A stretch of 64,000 bases of DNA from Leptidea sinapis (taxonomy: Eukaryota > Arthropoda > Insecta > Lepidoptera > Pieridae), in the NCBI RefSeq assembly GCF_905404315.1, contig NC_066265.1, positions 27,056,501 to 27,120,500 of the forward strand, written 5' to 3'. Position 1 is the stretch's first letter. Each line of letters begins with the position of its first letter. Of this stretch, positions 31,771 through 43,870 are shown in pieces. The position numbers were made by a program, and so were the translations under genes. The notes beneath the pieces are model-generated. The model saw nothing but the letters and a program-made list of their open reading frames with translations, did no database searches and was not told the DNA's origin.

Positions 31771-32279
31771 AAAAGACAATTTTAAATTGGAATAAGTAAA
31801 TAAAAGATATTCGTCATCAAAATGTTCTTGGTTTTAGAAAAAAGCTCCATACAAATAAACAACAAAAATAACTCTTTTTATGAAGCTTTTATGGTTACGA
31901 TCGAAGCCGTCAACCGTATTGACTACGGTTTGAATGGACGCAGATGAACTGAATAAAATCAAAATGTATCTTACTCATAGCAACAACTTTTCATTCGAGA
32001 AACTATTACTAATTATTATTTTTCTGGAAGCTTTTGGCCTTATGTAATGTTCTAATATACTTTTTACTTTAACTATTTTATAACTTTGTACGTTAGCGGT
32101 CAAACCCATTGTCAGGCCATATTAGACTGTTTTAACCACGTTTTAACCTACACGGGTATTTTAAGCAGCTTATTTTTTTTTGCCTTTTCAATGATGAGAC
32201 TGAGCCATCACTCTCGGCTATGTAGCACTTTAGATATGGACTATAATAGTACCTCTTTTGCCTCCAAAAGGTAGTGTTC
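31771..32279. other. AT-rich stretch
   Basis: No gene seen. Confidence 0.4.
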
Positions 32280-32455
32280 AAGCAGCATTTGTATTTCGAT
32301 TTGAAGGGCGCCTAGAAAAATTACTGGACAACTGACTAAAATCTGTTGTCTCTAGTTGACAATCGCAATTACAATACCGCTTAGAATATTTAGGATTTAA
32401 AAAAAAAATCCTGAGCAGATACGATGGGCAGGGCGAACCAATTCAACATTAATTC
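32280..32455 (+). mobile_element. SINE-like family B, copy 7 (degenerate)
   Basis: Recognisable through TTCGATTTGAAGGGCGCC and GATGGGCAGGGCG; many substitutions, so an old copy. Confidence 0.55.
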
Positions 32456-32616
32456 CTTGCACTTACAATGAATTCAAGCTCTAAAGATGTGCATACGATA
32501 ATTTATATTTCTGCAATTAATTCATAATTACTTTTCATGAAATAATTTATAATATATTGGATATAGTATATTGGATGCATCACCTTACAAACTAATTTGT
32601 TATGTATATTACATGC

Positions 32617-32797
32617 ATTGTAAAATACTCTATTTGATTGAAAAGAGTGGCCGTTGAGATTCTTGTATGTTCTTCTCACGAGCTCAACTCTTTACGAACA
32701 TATATGGTAAATTAATTTAAAAGAAATATTTGTAGTGACGATTTCAAAAGCGCTTTGTTTAAGCACACTTGAAGAAAGTTTATTTAACCTTGACTTA
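32617..32797 (+). mobile_element. LINE 3' tail (TTTGACTTTGA family), copy 2
   Basis: GAAAAGAGTGGCCGTTGAGA, GTATGTTCTTCTCACGAGCT, tail TTTAACCTTGACTT. Confidence 0.7.
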
Positions 32798-32884
32798 AGT
32801 GAACATCTACCTCGCCTAATCACTTCTTATCTCAAAAAAAATTAATATTTTCGCATTGTTTTAGACGAAGTAAGTCGCCAATGC

Positions 32885-33085
32885 TGATGCATTGTAAGCC
32901 TATATAGCCCAGTACCTACTGAGCTAGAGGGCTGGGTTCGAAATCCCGGTAGGTGAAAACATTTATATAATAAGCATGGATATTTGTATCCGAGTCATGG
33001 ATGTTTATATGTATTTATGTATGTTTAAGTAAGTATATTGTATTAAATAAACCGTTGTCTAACAACCCATAGGACAGGCTAAGCC
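32885..33085 (+). mobile_element. tRNA-derived SINE
   Basis: Head with TATAGCCCAGTACCTACTGA and GGGTTCGAAATCCCGGTAGG, then TTTATATAATAAGCATGGAT and the tail ACAACCCATAGGACAGGC. Confidence 0.7.
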
Positions 33086-33179
33086 TTGTATCAATACTAT
33101 TATTAAAATTCATTGTATCTGTTTAATTTTCATTTTTAAATTCAAATGCTACCGGCTTAATCCGATGATAATCCAAAGT

Positions 33180-33470
33180 GGTATGTCTTAAGCCAAATTG
33201 GTTTATCACACGTGTGTCAGGATATCAGCTTAGCCCATGACAAATTTGTCCCAAATAATTAAGGCTAAACTAATTAATCATTGGTAGCAAAACAAGAAAG
33301 ATTTTTTAGTTAAGTTGAATAAAGTTTGTATATTTAATTTTTTTTTTTCATTTTCTTAATTTAAATTTTATCTCAATTACAATTGCTAATCCTAATATGT
33401 ATTAAGGCATTATAGGGTTGTTCTGTATTTAACATGTAGAAGATAAACTGATTTGGCTCAGGATAAACTA
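33180..33470. repeat. Possible TIR element
   Basis: TAAGCCAAATTGGTTTATC (from 33,189) and GATAAACTGATTTGGCTCA (from 33,441) are imperfect inverted partners about 255 bp apart. Confidence 0.4.
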
Positions 33471-34874
33471 GTCTGTATTGAATAGCATTTTAGCTGATAT
33501 TTGCATTGCATTTTAATTGAAGTATCCTTATGTCAAGGTTCGGTATTGTATTATTTTTATTTAAATATATCGAAAATGTCAAGCCGTGACTTAAATGGAA
33601 CGCTTAAAGAGTTTCTACCTCAAGAGAATTTAACTTCTAACTCTGACTTCAACTTAGCGTTTAACTTGTTGAGATGAATCAATCTGTTACGAAGTTTGAA
33701 AATATATTATTTCAATAAATCGAGTAGGTATTAAGGCATACTTTAATATTATAGAAAATGTTTTAATAAAATAATATACTTATAGTACCTAATGCAGGTT
33801 GATGTAAATTCAAATTCAAATTTCTCGGTGGATGTATGGATGTTTGTCATGCTTTCACGAAAAAACATTATATAAAAACAAAATAGATTTTAAGAAAACT
33901 TCACAATAATATAGTTTGTACATCAGAATAACAAATAGCCTTTAACTTTTAAACATAATTGTGTGAATTGTCCAAAATATAACGCCAGTAAGTAGGAAAA
34001 AAATCTGCCATTTGGGGTGCACTGCAACTCTAACGGTTGTTAGAGTTACACATATTAGATACTATTAATTGGAAATGTATACCTTAAATACTCCTACGTA
34101 AATGCCACAACAGCAAGCAGATATCTATCTTTAATTTCGCTAAAATAGCGAAACATAAAAACAATAAAAATTTATAAATTATTATGCACATTTGATAGTA
34201 ATCATACTTACATCAAAATAAATACTTTTATCGCTTCAGGTATTAAAAGTAGGTAATCTTTGTCTTTAACACTACATCGTTTGCACAAACATTTTAATAG
34301 TAACTATTAAAAGACAGTGACCAACCGAGTGCGCGATAATATGGTGCGGTCCGGCGACGCGACGGGCGAACTACTGTACAGATTTAATTTATATTTTGCA
34401 GTTTTAACAAGAGGTCGAGGCAACATATAGGCTATATATTGTCACGCTAGATGTACATATATATAGTCAACGCGAACAACACCGCGGGCAGCAGCTGGTA
34501 TTAAACAATTAAAAGTTTTAAATAATCACATGCCTAATTAACAAGGCAACACCCTCCCGTACCAAACCCGTACACTATTCATTCCTGGTTTCCACGCTTT
34601 CGTTAAGTATGACCTAATTTTAGTTTTATGTTATTCATTTATGTTAGCGTATTTTTCTCAAAAATTCGAGTGAATAATTTAAATAAGGCCTTACTTACTT
34701 ATTATTAACTTTGATAATAATGAAAACTTTAGTAAGATTGGTTACACATAGTCATACGCATGAACAATCACATAATAAATTACATAAAATAGAAAATAAT
34801 AATGATTTAATTATAATTTAAAAGCAGCATTTAGATTTTTAAAACTTTTTTGTATTTCAATTAAACACTTCATT
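33471..34874. other. AT-rich stretch with one GC-rich patch
   Basis: No gene seen. The patch at about 34,320-34,370 (GGTCCGGCGACGCGACGGG) and 34,470-34,500 stands out by composition and could be a promoter or 5' UTR; nothing more can be supported. Confidence 0.4.
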
Positions 34875-35184
34875 CAGAATGGATTTTAATGGTGATAACT
34901 TCATGGAGTGCAGTTCGATTCAACTTGAGAGATAGGATAGTTTTAATTTAGATTTGGGACCCATAATTATTTTTGTTTTTAGTATTTGTTTTGAATTGAC
35001 ATTTTTTTATGAGAGAATTTCGTGACGCACGGTTTGACAGTTCCGCTGTGAAACAATTTCATTATAACGACAGGGAGCATATTTTACGAAATAATTCTTG
35101 ATGTTTTGAAATATTATTGGCAACTTCCTATAAAACAGTATTTTTTTTATTATGTACAGAAAAACGTCTGTCGGATCAGCTTGT
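34875..35184 (+). mobile_element. Helitron-like element, copy 4
   Basis: TTTGGGACCCATAATTATTT, TTCCGCTGTGAAACAATTTC and the end CGTCTGTCGGATCAGCTT; the CTAG end has decayed. Confidence 0.6.
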
Positions 35185-35384
35185 TGTTATATAAATATTG
35201 TTCTTCGAAATAGTATAAAATTGAACACCTTTCAGAACTAACTGGCAACTGCATTCCCACTACCACATTAGCATAGGTAAATCAAATCAAAATGATCATT
35301 GAGGCTTCAAAATCCCATTGCAATATTCAGTGCTCGAATTCTTGACAGTTTCAATAATGATTGTTTTGATAGAACCGACAAATA

Positions 35385-35706
35385 AACGAGTAGATCATTT
35401 GACGTTGAGTAGAGACGTCGCTTTATTGTACTTAGGATATCATCCCCACCATCTAAATGTTTCCTCCACAGTGAGGTTTTCAAGGAGCTTTCATTCACGT
35501 ACTAAAAAGCTGTGGAATGAGCTTCCTTGTGCGGTGTTTCCGGGACGATACGACATGGGTACATTCAAAAAAAGCGCGTACATGTTCCTTAAAGGCCGGC
35601 AACGCTCTTGTAATTCCTCTGGTGTTGCAAGAGAATGTGGGTTGTGGTGATCACTTAACATTAGGGGACCCGTACACTCGTATGTCCTCCTTTCCATAAA
35701 AAAAAA
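35385..35706 (+). mobile_element. LINE 3' tail (WNELPCAVFPG family), copy 6
   Basis: Open frame to 35,650: RVDHLTLSRDVALLYLGYHP, then SSTVRFSRSFHSRTKKLWNE, LPCAVFPGRYDMGTFKKSAY and GRQRSCNSSGVARECG, stop, poly(A). Compared with copy 5, the LCVFYR.YHGECS block is deleted between DVALL and GYHP without breaking the frame. Confidence 0.85.
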
Positions 35707-35732
35707 TGTAAGCCGTCACGGGACGCCTGGCA

Positions 35733-36068
35733 GATGTGAAACATCGACTTTATTTTGTAAAAGTAATAAGCAGAAAAGAACATATTGTGATAGGAACTAA
35801 ATATGTCATAATGATAAAATAAAATATTACGATTTTTTTCCAGATAACTGACTATTTATTGAATAAACATTTATTTTCATCAAATACAAAAATTTACTAA
35901 TTTATTTCAAATCGTGACTACTTAATTCGTTTAATCAGTGACTTCCGTAATAGTTATATTCGATGTTGCCTCTGAGGACGGTATTACTGTGACAAGGCGA
36001 CGCGTCGCCACGGCATGCGTCGCCACGCCAGAAATCGGTTTTACGTGCGGCTATAGATGTTTCACATC
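35733..36068. repeat. Interval bounded by GATGTGAAACATC inverted repeats, with GC palindrome
   Basis: GATGTGAAACATC (35,733-35,745) and its exact reverse (36,056-36,068) bound 336 bp. Near the right end lies a perfect palindrome GGCGACGCGTCGCC (35,996-36,009) followed by a second GCGTCGCCACG. It may be a MITE. Confidence 0.5.
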
Positions 36069-36205
36069 AAAACTAAGCGAATAAGTACGTTACTATGCCG
36101 TAGATTTTCATCCTTCAAAGCCTCATTTACATACATCAAACGACAGAAGTTCACTCATATGTATTCACATTATATTTATTACCTGCAGTTTATGGTCAAT
36201 TGACA

Positions 36206-36317
36206 TGAATTTTTGGGTTTTTCAAGAATCCTGAGCAGCAATGCATTGTAATGGGCAGCGCGTATCAATTACCATCAGCTAAACGTTCTGTTTGTCTCCT
36301 TCCTTATTGTCATAAAA
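36206..36317 (+). mobile_element. SINE-like family B, copy 8 (3' fragment)
   Basis: TTTTTCAAGAATCCTGAGCA to the poly(A). Confidence 0.75.
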
Positions 36318-36697
36318 AAGCCACAACATACGGAATAAAAAACTTATATTTTAAAATGTTAAAATTGGGCTCTAATTAACTGCATCTAAAACCTTTTAAA
36401 ACAAGTATAAAAATACTTAAACATAATATTAATTAAGTTTTAATACACACAATAAATCCGCATTGATATTATAAGGGCACAAACTATGTTGTGAACCAGC
36501 TAATAATCTATGGGTGTGTCAAATTTCATTCAGCCGCTCTGCCGTGATTGAGTAACCAACAACCAAACATATAAACTTATTAGTACAGTTTAATATAATA
36601 AAATAAGTAAGTACATAAGTCGGCCGTGTCTGTACAACAATATTACAATTTATACCCGCCGAGATATGAATGAAAATTCTTTATTGCACGTACAAAA
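36318..36697. other. AT-rich stretch
   Basis: No gene; text near 36,510-36,560 may be an old repeat tail. Confidence 0.4.
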
Positions 36698-37154
36698 TCT
36701 ATATATATATAAAAAATAATTGCTGTTCGTTAGTCTCGCTAAAACTCGAGAACGGCTGGACCGATTTGGCTAGTTTTGGTCTTGAATTATTTGTGGAAGT
36801 CTGGAGAAGGTTTAAAATAATGAATAAATATGAAAATGCTCGGATTTAAATAAAAACAACGATTTTGTTTTTCCTTTGATTTGTCCCCAGTCGTTCAGAA
36901 ATCAAATTGTTAAAATTTCTTATATTATTCAGTTCCATCGACAGAAACCCTATTTCGGTGGATGGAACAGAATAATATGCAAGATGGCAATCGAATATAA
37001 TAATTATTGAAGTACGATACATTTTATGTACGATTTAGTAATATTTGGTAGGTCTGAGAATGGGTCGTCATCTATTTTTATACCCCAAACTTTTTAATGA
37101 TTGAAATTTTCATATTACTTTATATGGCAACACAACGTTTGCTGGGTCAGCTAC
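36698..37154 (+). mobile_element. Helitron-like element, copy 5 (longer form)
   Basis: Begins TCTATATATATATAAAA after an A, contains CTCGAGAACGGCTGGACCG, and ends GGGTCAGCTAC before a T. About 457 bp; no Rep/helicase frame. Confidence 0.65.
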
Positions 37155-37869
37155 TATAAAATAAAGTTAAAATAATTTGTATGTACAAAAATAGTTACCG
37201 TAGCAGATAAGGCGACCTTATCGCTATTCAGCGATCTCTTCCAGGTAATCTAAAGGTGTAGGAGATTTACTTATAACTTGAGTAAAGGCAATAAATTAAC
37301 ATATTTTAGAATATAATTATATACACATTTACACATTATAGAAACAGATACTTATCTAACCACGACTATAAAAGTAAATTTGTTCACAAACCTTGAAAAT
37401 CAATCGAATTATTGCGATGAATTTTACGCTGACAAAATTGCGGGAACCGGGTATCAATAATTACAATACTGAATCGTTCATTCTACAAAAACAAATAACC
37501 TCAAAATACCTCAATAATATTCATGATAGGAATTTATAATTTTTCTATTTTGTATTTCTGGTTTATTAAATACTTTATTTCTTTTCAGGTAAGCTTGCCA
37601 TCAACGAGGAGAGACGTATTTACGTTATAATAAACGTAGAATTCTTTATTGTGTTCTGTAAGTACATTAAATATTAACGCATTAAGAAATAACAACCCGA
37701 GTCAGGGTAATAATGCCTCAGGCGAAATAAAGAAATAAAGTGGAATGAGAGGTACGAAGAGAAAAGTTGTACGCGTATTTCATATTTCTGTAATAACAAT
37801 TACGCATCAAACATTTATAACTTACTCTCTATTCGTTGACTTTAACGTAACATTAAAGTTATGAAATAC
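37155..37869. other. AT-rich stretch
   Basis: No gene seen. Confidence 0.4.
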
Positions 37870-38215
37870 TACCTGATGCCTGCGACTTCGTCCACGTAGA
37901 TACGGGTTTTAAAAAAAATAGGCAAGTTGGGAATTGAAGATTATCTCATGTCCTATTCCAGTTCCGGTTACCGTTTTCGCTCCCGTTCCCAACAAATTAT
38001 ATGAATCTTGTTTCGAGGAAGGTTGCTATGGCAAACTAAACCTACTATTGGTATAGTTATAGCTCGTCAACGTGAATTTTTGTTATTCAAAAAACCCGCG
38101 GTATTTTTCCGGGATAAAATGAAGCCTATGTCCCTACCGAAACTACGCTATCCAAAATTAATCAAAATCGGCTCAATGGCTCCGGCGTAAAAGCGCAATA
38201 AACAAACTGACATTC
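37870..38215 (+). repeat. Retroelement-type 3' repeat
   Basis: GCCTGCGACTTCGTCCACG at the start, TCCGGGATAAAATGAAGCCT and AATTAATCAAAATCGGCTCA further on. This order recurs in arthropod retroelement 3' ends that I associate with RTE-like families; tentative. Confidence 0.45.
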
Positions 38216-38218
38216 ACA

Positions 38219-38402
38219 TCTATATATATAAGAAATTTCCACGTATATCACTTATCACAATATCTCTGGAACCATAAGGCGTAGACTTGAAATTTGGTAG
38301 GAATACTCCTTTCGTCGAGTAGAGTTTTAAGAACGGATTTTACGATAACCCACCCACAAGTTTTTTTATTATTATGAACAGAACTTCTGTCGGGTCAGCT
38401 AG
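38219..38402 (+). mobile_element. Helitron-like element, copy 6 (184 bp)
   Basis: Begins TCTATATATATAAG after an A and ends GGGTCAGCTAG before a T: the cleanest ends in the window. Confidence 0.75.
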
Positions 38403-38879
38403 TTTATAATATTAGAAGTGATGATATTACCATTCGTTTATATATACACATTCGTGAAGTTTCTTTATCTGAAGGGTTTCAATCTCCAATAAATCGAAAT
38501 TTTGACAATATAAACATTTTATTTATGTAAGCTCTGTCTCCGCAGAGTAGGCCTATAATAATAATATTATGCTATAATAATATTTGATAAACAATCTTTA
38601 TGTTAATAGATTCCTAATCAACGTTTTTATTTAGAAATACAAGATCACTTTACGTTATATTTCTTAAGAAATCTTTGCGCAAATTTTGAAGTATCATAAT
38701 AAATTGTAATTGTAAAGATGGATTATTAATCTAAGAGTTGTTTTTGTGTATTGACGACCTTAATTAGTCATGGCGAGCGATTTTTCCGACGGGAATATCT
38801 TAAAAATTTGAGTTACAGACATGATGTATTTTTAAATGAAAATAATTGCAGCGTCCTGTCCGCGACCTGTATTGTGCTC
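38403..38879. other. AT-rich stretch
   Basis: No gene seen. Confidence 0.4.
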
Positions 38880-39057
38880 AATGCAGTGCCGCTCAGGATT
38901 CTTGAAATACCTAAAAATTCTGAGTGGCACTACAACTGCACTCGTCACATTGAGCCATAAGATGTTAAGTCTCATTTGCCCAGTAATTTCACTAGCTACT
39001 TCAGACCGAAACACAGTAATGCTTACACATTACTGCTACACGCAAGAAATAAGCGCC
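38880..39057 (-). mobile_element. SINE-like family B, copy 9 (both ends missing)
   Basis: Reversed copy from CAGTGCCGCTCAGGATTC to AATAAGCGCC. Confidence 0.75.
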
Positions 39058-39234
39058 GTATGAAATATAATATAATAAATTCTAATAAAAATATTATCTA
39101 AGCTACAGTATACAGATTTTTATTTCAAACGAATTATATCTATATTTATTACTTGGCATACGCAGCCCTTCCTATAGTCGGAAATAAATCAATGATATAA
39201 AAACTGCGATAAGTAAGTAAGTGTAGATTTTAAA

Positions 39235-39373
39235 CCCCTTATTCATAATAGTCTGCTAACTTAAAGCATTGCTAATTCTCACTCTGGCTTCTTCTATTGA
39301 CCTAAGTCAGAATGAGAAAAAACACTCCTTAGCGGCTGTTATAAGTTAGCGAACCATTATGAATAAGGGGGTT
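39235..39373. mobile_element. Short TIR MITE (CCCCTTATTCATAAT ends)
   Basis: CCCCTTATTCATAATAGTCT and its partner ACCATTATGAATAAGGGGG give about 30-bp inverted ends over 139 bp; the centre (TTCTCACTCTGGCTTC) is also partly self-complementary. Confidence 0.7.
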
Positions 39374-39474
39374 GATGATTAAACCGCTCCTAAGTTAATA
39401 GAGATTTATCACACGAATTACCAGATAGTGTTATGATAATTATTTGTGTAGTATATATAATAGAACATATATTA

Positions 39475-39630
39475 GTGACGAGATGTACAAGACATTCACC
39501 TCAATTATTACACTAGCTATGGTGACTTTAAAACAGACATACAAAAATGGTAGCACATTACTACTGCATGACAGGAAAAGGCGCCGCCTTTGCACCTATC
39601 TTCTTCCTGTGCAAAAAAGCCTTCTGCTGG
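39475..39630 (-). mobile_element. SINE-like family B, copy 10 (degenerate)
   Basis: ATTACTACTGCATGACAGGA and TCCTGTGCAAAAAAGCCTTC align loosely with the family 5' half, reversed. Confidence 0.5.
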
Positions 39631-41181
39631 TAGAATTATATATTTATAAAAAGCCTTGTTGATATGCTATTATTAATTTGATATATTTATTAAATTCTCA
39701 AGAATTTCTCGTTTAAGAAAATAAATCCAACACAATAGTTAAAACACAGTTTATTACACATCCTTATCTAGAAATAGAAATAGTGATTTTATTTCAATAA
39801 TAAAGCTCAAGAGACGAACAAAAAATAAAGCAGAATTGTACTTCAATTTAACGTATAAATGGATTTCTCTTACATTTTATTTGCTGGAAAATGTAGGCTT
39901 TATTCAAACGCCCGATATAGTATTCACTACAAGCCTGCTCTTGCAGGCTTCGCAGGAATATGAAATTCAAACTAGGCAAGAGTATTGTGATTTCTATGTA
40001 GCGAAATACTCTATTTTTCAGTCGCTAAACATGCTTACGATACGTTCAATACGTTTATATAACTTAAGAATGAAAGTATTTCCGGAACTGATTTGGTGTT
40101 AGGACTAATCAAGATTCAAGTGTTTTAGAGACTTCCGATAATTCAATGGCGTAATATCATGATCACGGGCAATGACAGAACGTCATTGATCACGGGGCAA
40201 CTGATGTTAAAGCCGTACTAAGCGTGGTATATATACCCCCGGATCTGTTCCATTTTCAAATTGATTCTCCCATTCCATCTTTAAATTTAAATTGTACTAG
40301 AGAATTCTTTTAACTATTTATAACTGTTCCATTTTCCATCCCTTTTTTTCTGTTCGATTTGATGATCCTGAACTTACTAGAAATTCCATACACTGGTAGG
40401 TGTATCGACCCCGGGTCTACAGCGTCTAAAGTATACACTTTTACGCCAAGCTACGAGTATTGCTGACGGAGCTGTTGAAATTATCATGACTTGAAGTTTG
40501 ACAACTCTCGTCATATACTTCGAAGCGTTGCTACGCAACAATATATCAAAACCTCTTTGACAAAGAAGGCCTACTATAGTATAGTAGATTATATAGAGGA
40601 TAATGATGCATGGTTCTTGTCTGCTTCTGCGCAGGCCACCTAAGATTATATTACAATAATATATTAAGAAGGCTTAGTTATTATATGATTAAATAGATAG
40701 CCTGGGAGTTTCATATCAGTTCTTCTCCCCATATCAAAAACTCTAATTTATTTAACCTTATTCAAATGCCAGTCTAGATCTCGATCGATTAAAGACAGAA
40801 TGATTACAACAATACATTTCAAACGGATACACGTAAGCCGATTATGTACGTTTTGCTGTCAAAACTGGATTTTAAATGAATTTTAATCCACGTTTAATTA
40901 AACTGTGGGATAAGCTTTTTTCGCGCAGTTTTGCAAGCTCGTTGGTCCCCTCCTCTCAAATAAACAATAACTCGGGTATAGAAAATATACCCATCAAAAT
41001 TTCAAAGCACAACCATTGTCAAACTAATGTCATGTAGAGATGATTGGTCTTTGTGTGTTTATATAATTAGCGTATCTTTTATTTATTATTACTGGCTACA
41101 CTACAAATTTTCTCTGATGTTTCCTTGTTAAAACAATACGAAATCTACAATTCATGCTCCTTATAATTATATAAAAAAAAA
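39631..41181. other. Long stretch without a supported gene
   Basis: Short ORFs only. A TATATATA preceded by GCGTGG at about 40,227 and GATCACGGG repeated at about 40,161 and 40,188 could be regulatory, but nothing downstream looks coding. Confidence 0.4.
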
Positions 41182-41487
41182 CTAGCTGACCCAGAAAACG
41201 TTGTATTGCCGATATTAAAATCGCGATACAAAAGTAGCTATTGATCGTAGATGGGTGAAAATTTGAAGTTGTATGTATTTTTTAATGCTGACTCATAATC
41301 AAACAAATTTAAAAAAAAAATCATGTGTTCAGTCATCACCACCCTTAACATTTAGGGGGATGAAAAATAAATGTTGTCCGATTCTCAGACCTACCCAATA
41401 TGCACTCAAAATTTCATGAGAATCGGTCAAGCCGTTTCGGAGGAGTTCAAAGATTTACAGCATGACACGAGAATTTTATATATTAGA
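41182..41487 (-). mobile_element. Helitron-like element, copy 7
   Basis: Minus-strand TC...CTAG, flanked by A and T. Confidence 0.7.
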
Positions 41488-42029
41488 TATATATTATTAC
41501 TTTCCTCGGAACACAGCTTTAATACATTCATTTCGCCATTCTGCTTGTTAACAGCTATGAAGCCTCTTATAATAATAAAATATTTTCAATAAAGTTTCAT
41601 TAAGATTGTAAGCTCGTTACACTGTCTTTTTTATTGAACTAGACTATAGATGCAATTGTACTTACAACTTATCAGAAATTATGTTGTACCCATTCTACAA
41701 AGCAGTACAATATGAATTAAAAATGAAAATAAATTACAACTTTGCATACTATGTAACAATATAAAGACCTCTGGTTTATCATAATTAAAACAATTTTGGA
41801 TTAGATAATAAGTTATGAACAAAGAGTTAAAAGAGCGGGAAAGTTTTTAAGAATAATGACTATACTCTCCAATATATATCTCTCCAAAAGCAATTACCTG
41901 CAAAAACCAAAAGTTGAAATTGCTAATGATTAAAATTACGCTAAATGTTTCTGTAACATGGTTAAATTGATAGATATATACAATATACAGACCCAGCTAA
42001 TAAAAAGGGTAAAGGAACATATATTTATT
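41488..42029. other. AT-rich stretch
   Basis: No gene seen. Confidence 0.4.
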
Positions 42030-42172
42030 TTGCACAAGATACGGGCTCGATTATGGGTACCGGGTACCGTACAGCGGTGCCTATTTCTGCCGTGAAACAG
42101 TAATATGTAAGCATTACTGTGTTTCGGTCTGAAGGTCGCCGTAACTAGTGAAATTACTGGGCAAATGAGAGA
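42030..42172 (+). mobile_element. SINE-like family B, copy 11 (5' half only)
   Basis: TTTGCACAAGATACGGGCTC to TTACTGGGCAAATGAGA, with a tandem GGGTACC duplication near 42,055. Confidence 0.7.
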
Positions 42173-42368
42173 ATAATCTACATACTATTTTATTGGAAAG
42201 AATGTAAGCCTGTGCAAATTATTTGTTCCTAAAAGGCTAAGGAAATCCGTTTAACAGCATGTTTCAGGTCAAAATAAAGGTTTATAAATATTAACACAAT
42301 AATGAGTAAAATGATAAAGATACGAACAGTCTGTGAACATAACACGGTCATGCAATTTTATAATAATA

Positions 42369-42679
42369 CTAGCTGACCCAGCAAACGTTGTATTGCCGAT
42401 ATTAGAATCGCGATACAAAAGTATTTGTTGATCGTAGATGGGTGAAAATTTGAAGTTGTATGTATTTTTTATGCTGACTCATAATCAAACAAATTAAAAA
42501 AAAAAGTAAAAAAAAAGAGAATTCGTGTGAACCACCTTTAACATTTAGGGGGATGAAAAAAAGATGTTGTCCGATTCTCAGACGTACCCAATATGCACTC
42601 AAAATTTCATGAGAATCGGTCAAGCTGTTCGGAGGAGTTCAATGTTTAACAACGTGACACGAGAATTTTATATATTAGA
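42369..42679 (-). mobile_element. Helitron-like element, copy 8
   Basis: Same family as copy 7, about 880 bp away, same orientation; CTAG end flanked correctly, TC end preceded by C rather than A. Confidence 0.65.
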
Positions 42680-43119
42680 GAAAGTAACTTATTGCGTTTG
42701 CGATGTGTTTCATGCACCTTTAAGATACCTACAACAATCGAAAGATAAAGTAAAGAAAACTAAAAACTTATGTATTTTTAAATAATATTAAGTGTATAAC
42801 GTAGGTACAGAGAATAAGAATAATTTATTGGGGTGCCATATTAGTAACAAAAATGAACAATGCCCACAACGAACTAGAAAAGTTTCTATAGATTTAGAAT
42901 TAATTTCCTACCGTTTGCGTACCTACATAATTTATTAGGGGGCAACCGGGCTAGAGGATCAACTGATCATTGAGAAATGCGAAGCCGGCCATTGCAATAT
43001 AACAAAAACTAGCAACTTATATAATATATTAATTTTATGTTAAATATAAAAGAAACAAATGATTGAACTGTTAAAACCACATTTTTAATTTATTTTTACA
43101 GATCTATCTAAATATATTT
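42680..43119. other. AT-rich stretch
   Basis: No gene seen; a short piece at 42,940-43,010 may be a decayed LINE tail. Confidence 0.35.
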
Positions 43120-43151
43120 ATCTAAATCTTCGAACCTTCATACTAATGTTA

Positions 43152-43272
43152 AGTCTAGCGCCATCTATGAAAAGTCTCTGAAAACAATGTGAAAATGATC
43201 ACCAAACAAAACAGTTTACAAGTATCATGCTGTGCTAGCTGCAAATAGCGTCTAGAAAATCGTGTAGATGGC
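43152..43272. repeat. Interval bounded by inverted TAGCGCCATCTA
   Basis: TAGCGCCATCTA near 43,157 and TAGATGGCGCTA near 43,265 are exact inverted partners about 120 bp apart. Confidence 0.5.
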
Positions 43273-43639
43273 GCTATTTAGATATTACATTATTGATTTG
43301 TATTCTCATTTCATATATTAAGTTTTCACTTCATTGTTAAAATATTTTAGATATTTCAAGTTGAACAATTAAACAAGTTTTTTTTCTACTACAACGATTT
43401 ATGGTCAGTGAATTGACCATAACATGTGTTATAGGTTGACAAAAATAAAGTTGCTGTATAGCGAATGTCGAAAGAATAATAATCTTGTTTTCAATGACGT
43501 TCTATAAAACGTCATTGCTACTTTTACATAACAATACCTACGCAAGTATTTATTCCTACTCAGTGATATAACTACACACAAAAAATACTATTACTTTAAT
43601 GCAAGAAATAGAGCTCAATTTCGTACAACACGCAAATTT

Positions 43640-43870
43640 GCTGGTCTAGTTACGGACGTCGACCGATGTGCCCCACCCCCTTACTGACGTCATGCCTGTG
43701 ACGTCAGTAGGTACTCGACCTCGACGATCCCCGCCCTGAAAACCGTCAACGTGAAAGGCTACGCTTTAAATTTTCATGTGCTCTCGTTGCCTACAACTTG
43801 ACTTAAAAATACATTCTTATACATTGCGTTCAGCACAAAGTATAGAGTATTATGGGTCTTACGGGTAATT
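43640..43870. promoter_or_regulatory. Candidate promoter with palindromic pair of CRE sites
   Basis: ACTGACGTCA (43,683-43,692) and TGACGTCAGT (43,699-43,708) form a perfect 10-bp inverted repeat with a 6-nt spacer; each contains the CRE octamer. The surrounding 100 bp are GC-rich for this window. No exon is identified nearby. Confidence 0.35.

Noticed and set aside
35318..35650. A host gene of 110 codons
   Set aside because: It is the C-terminus of a LINE protein with an in-frame deletion, present in eight copies.
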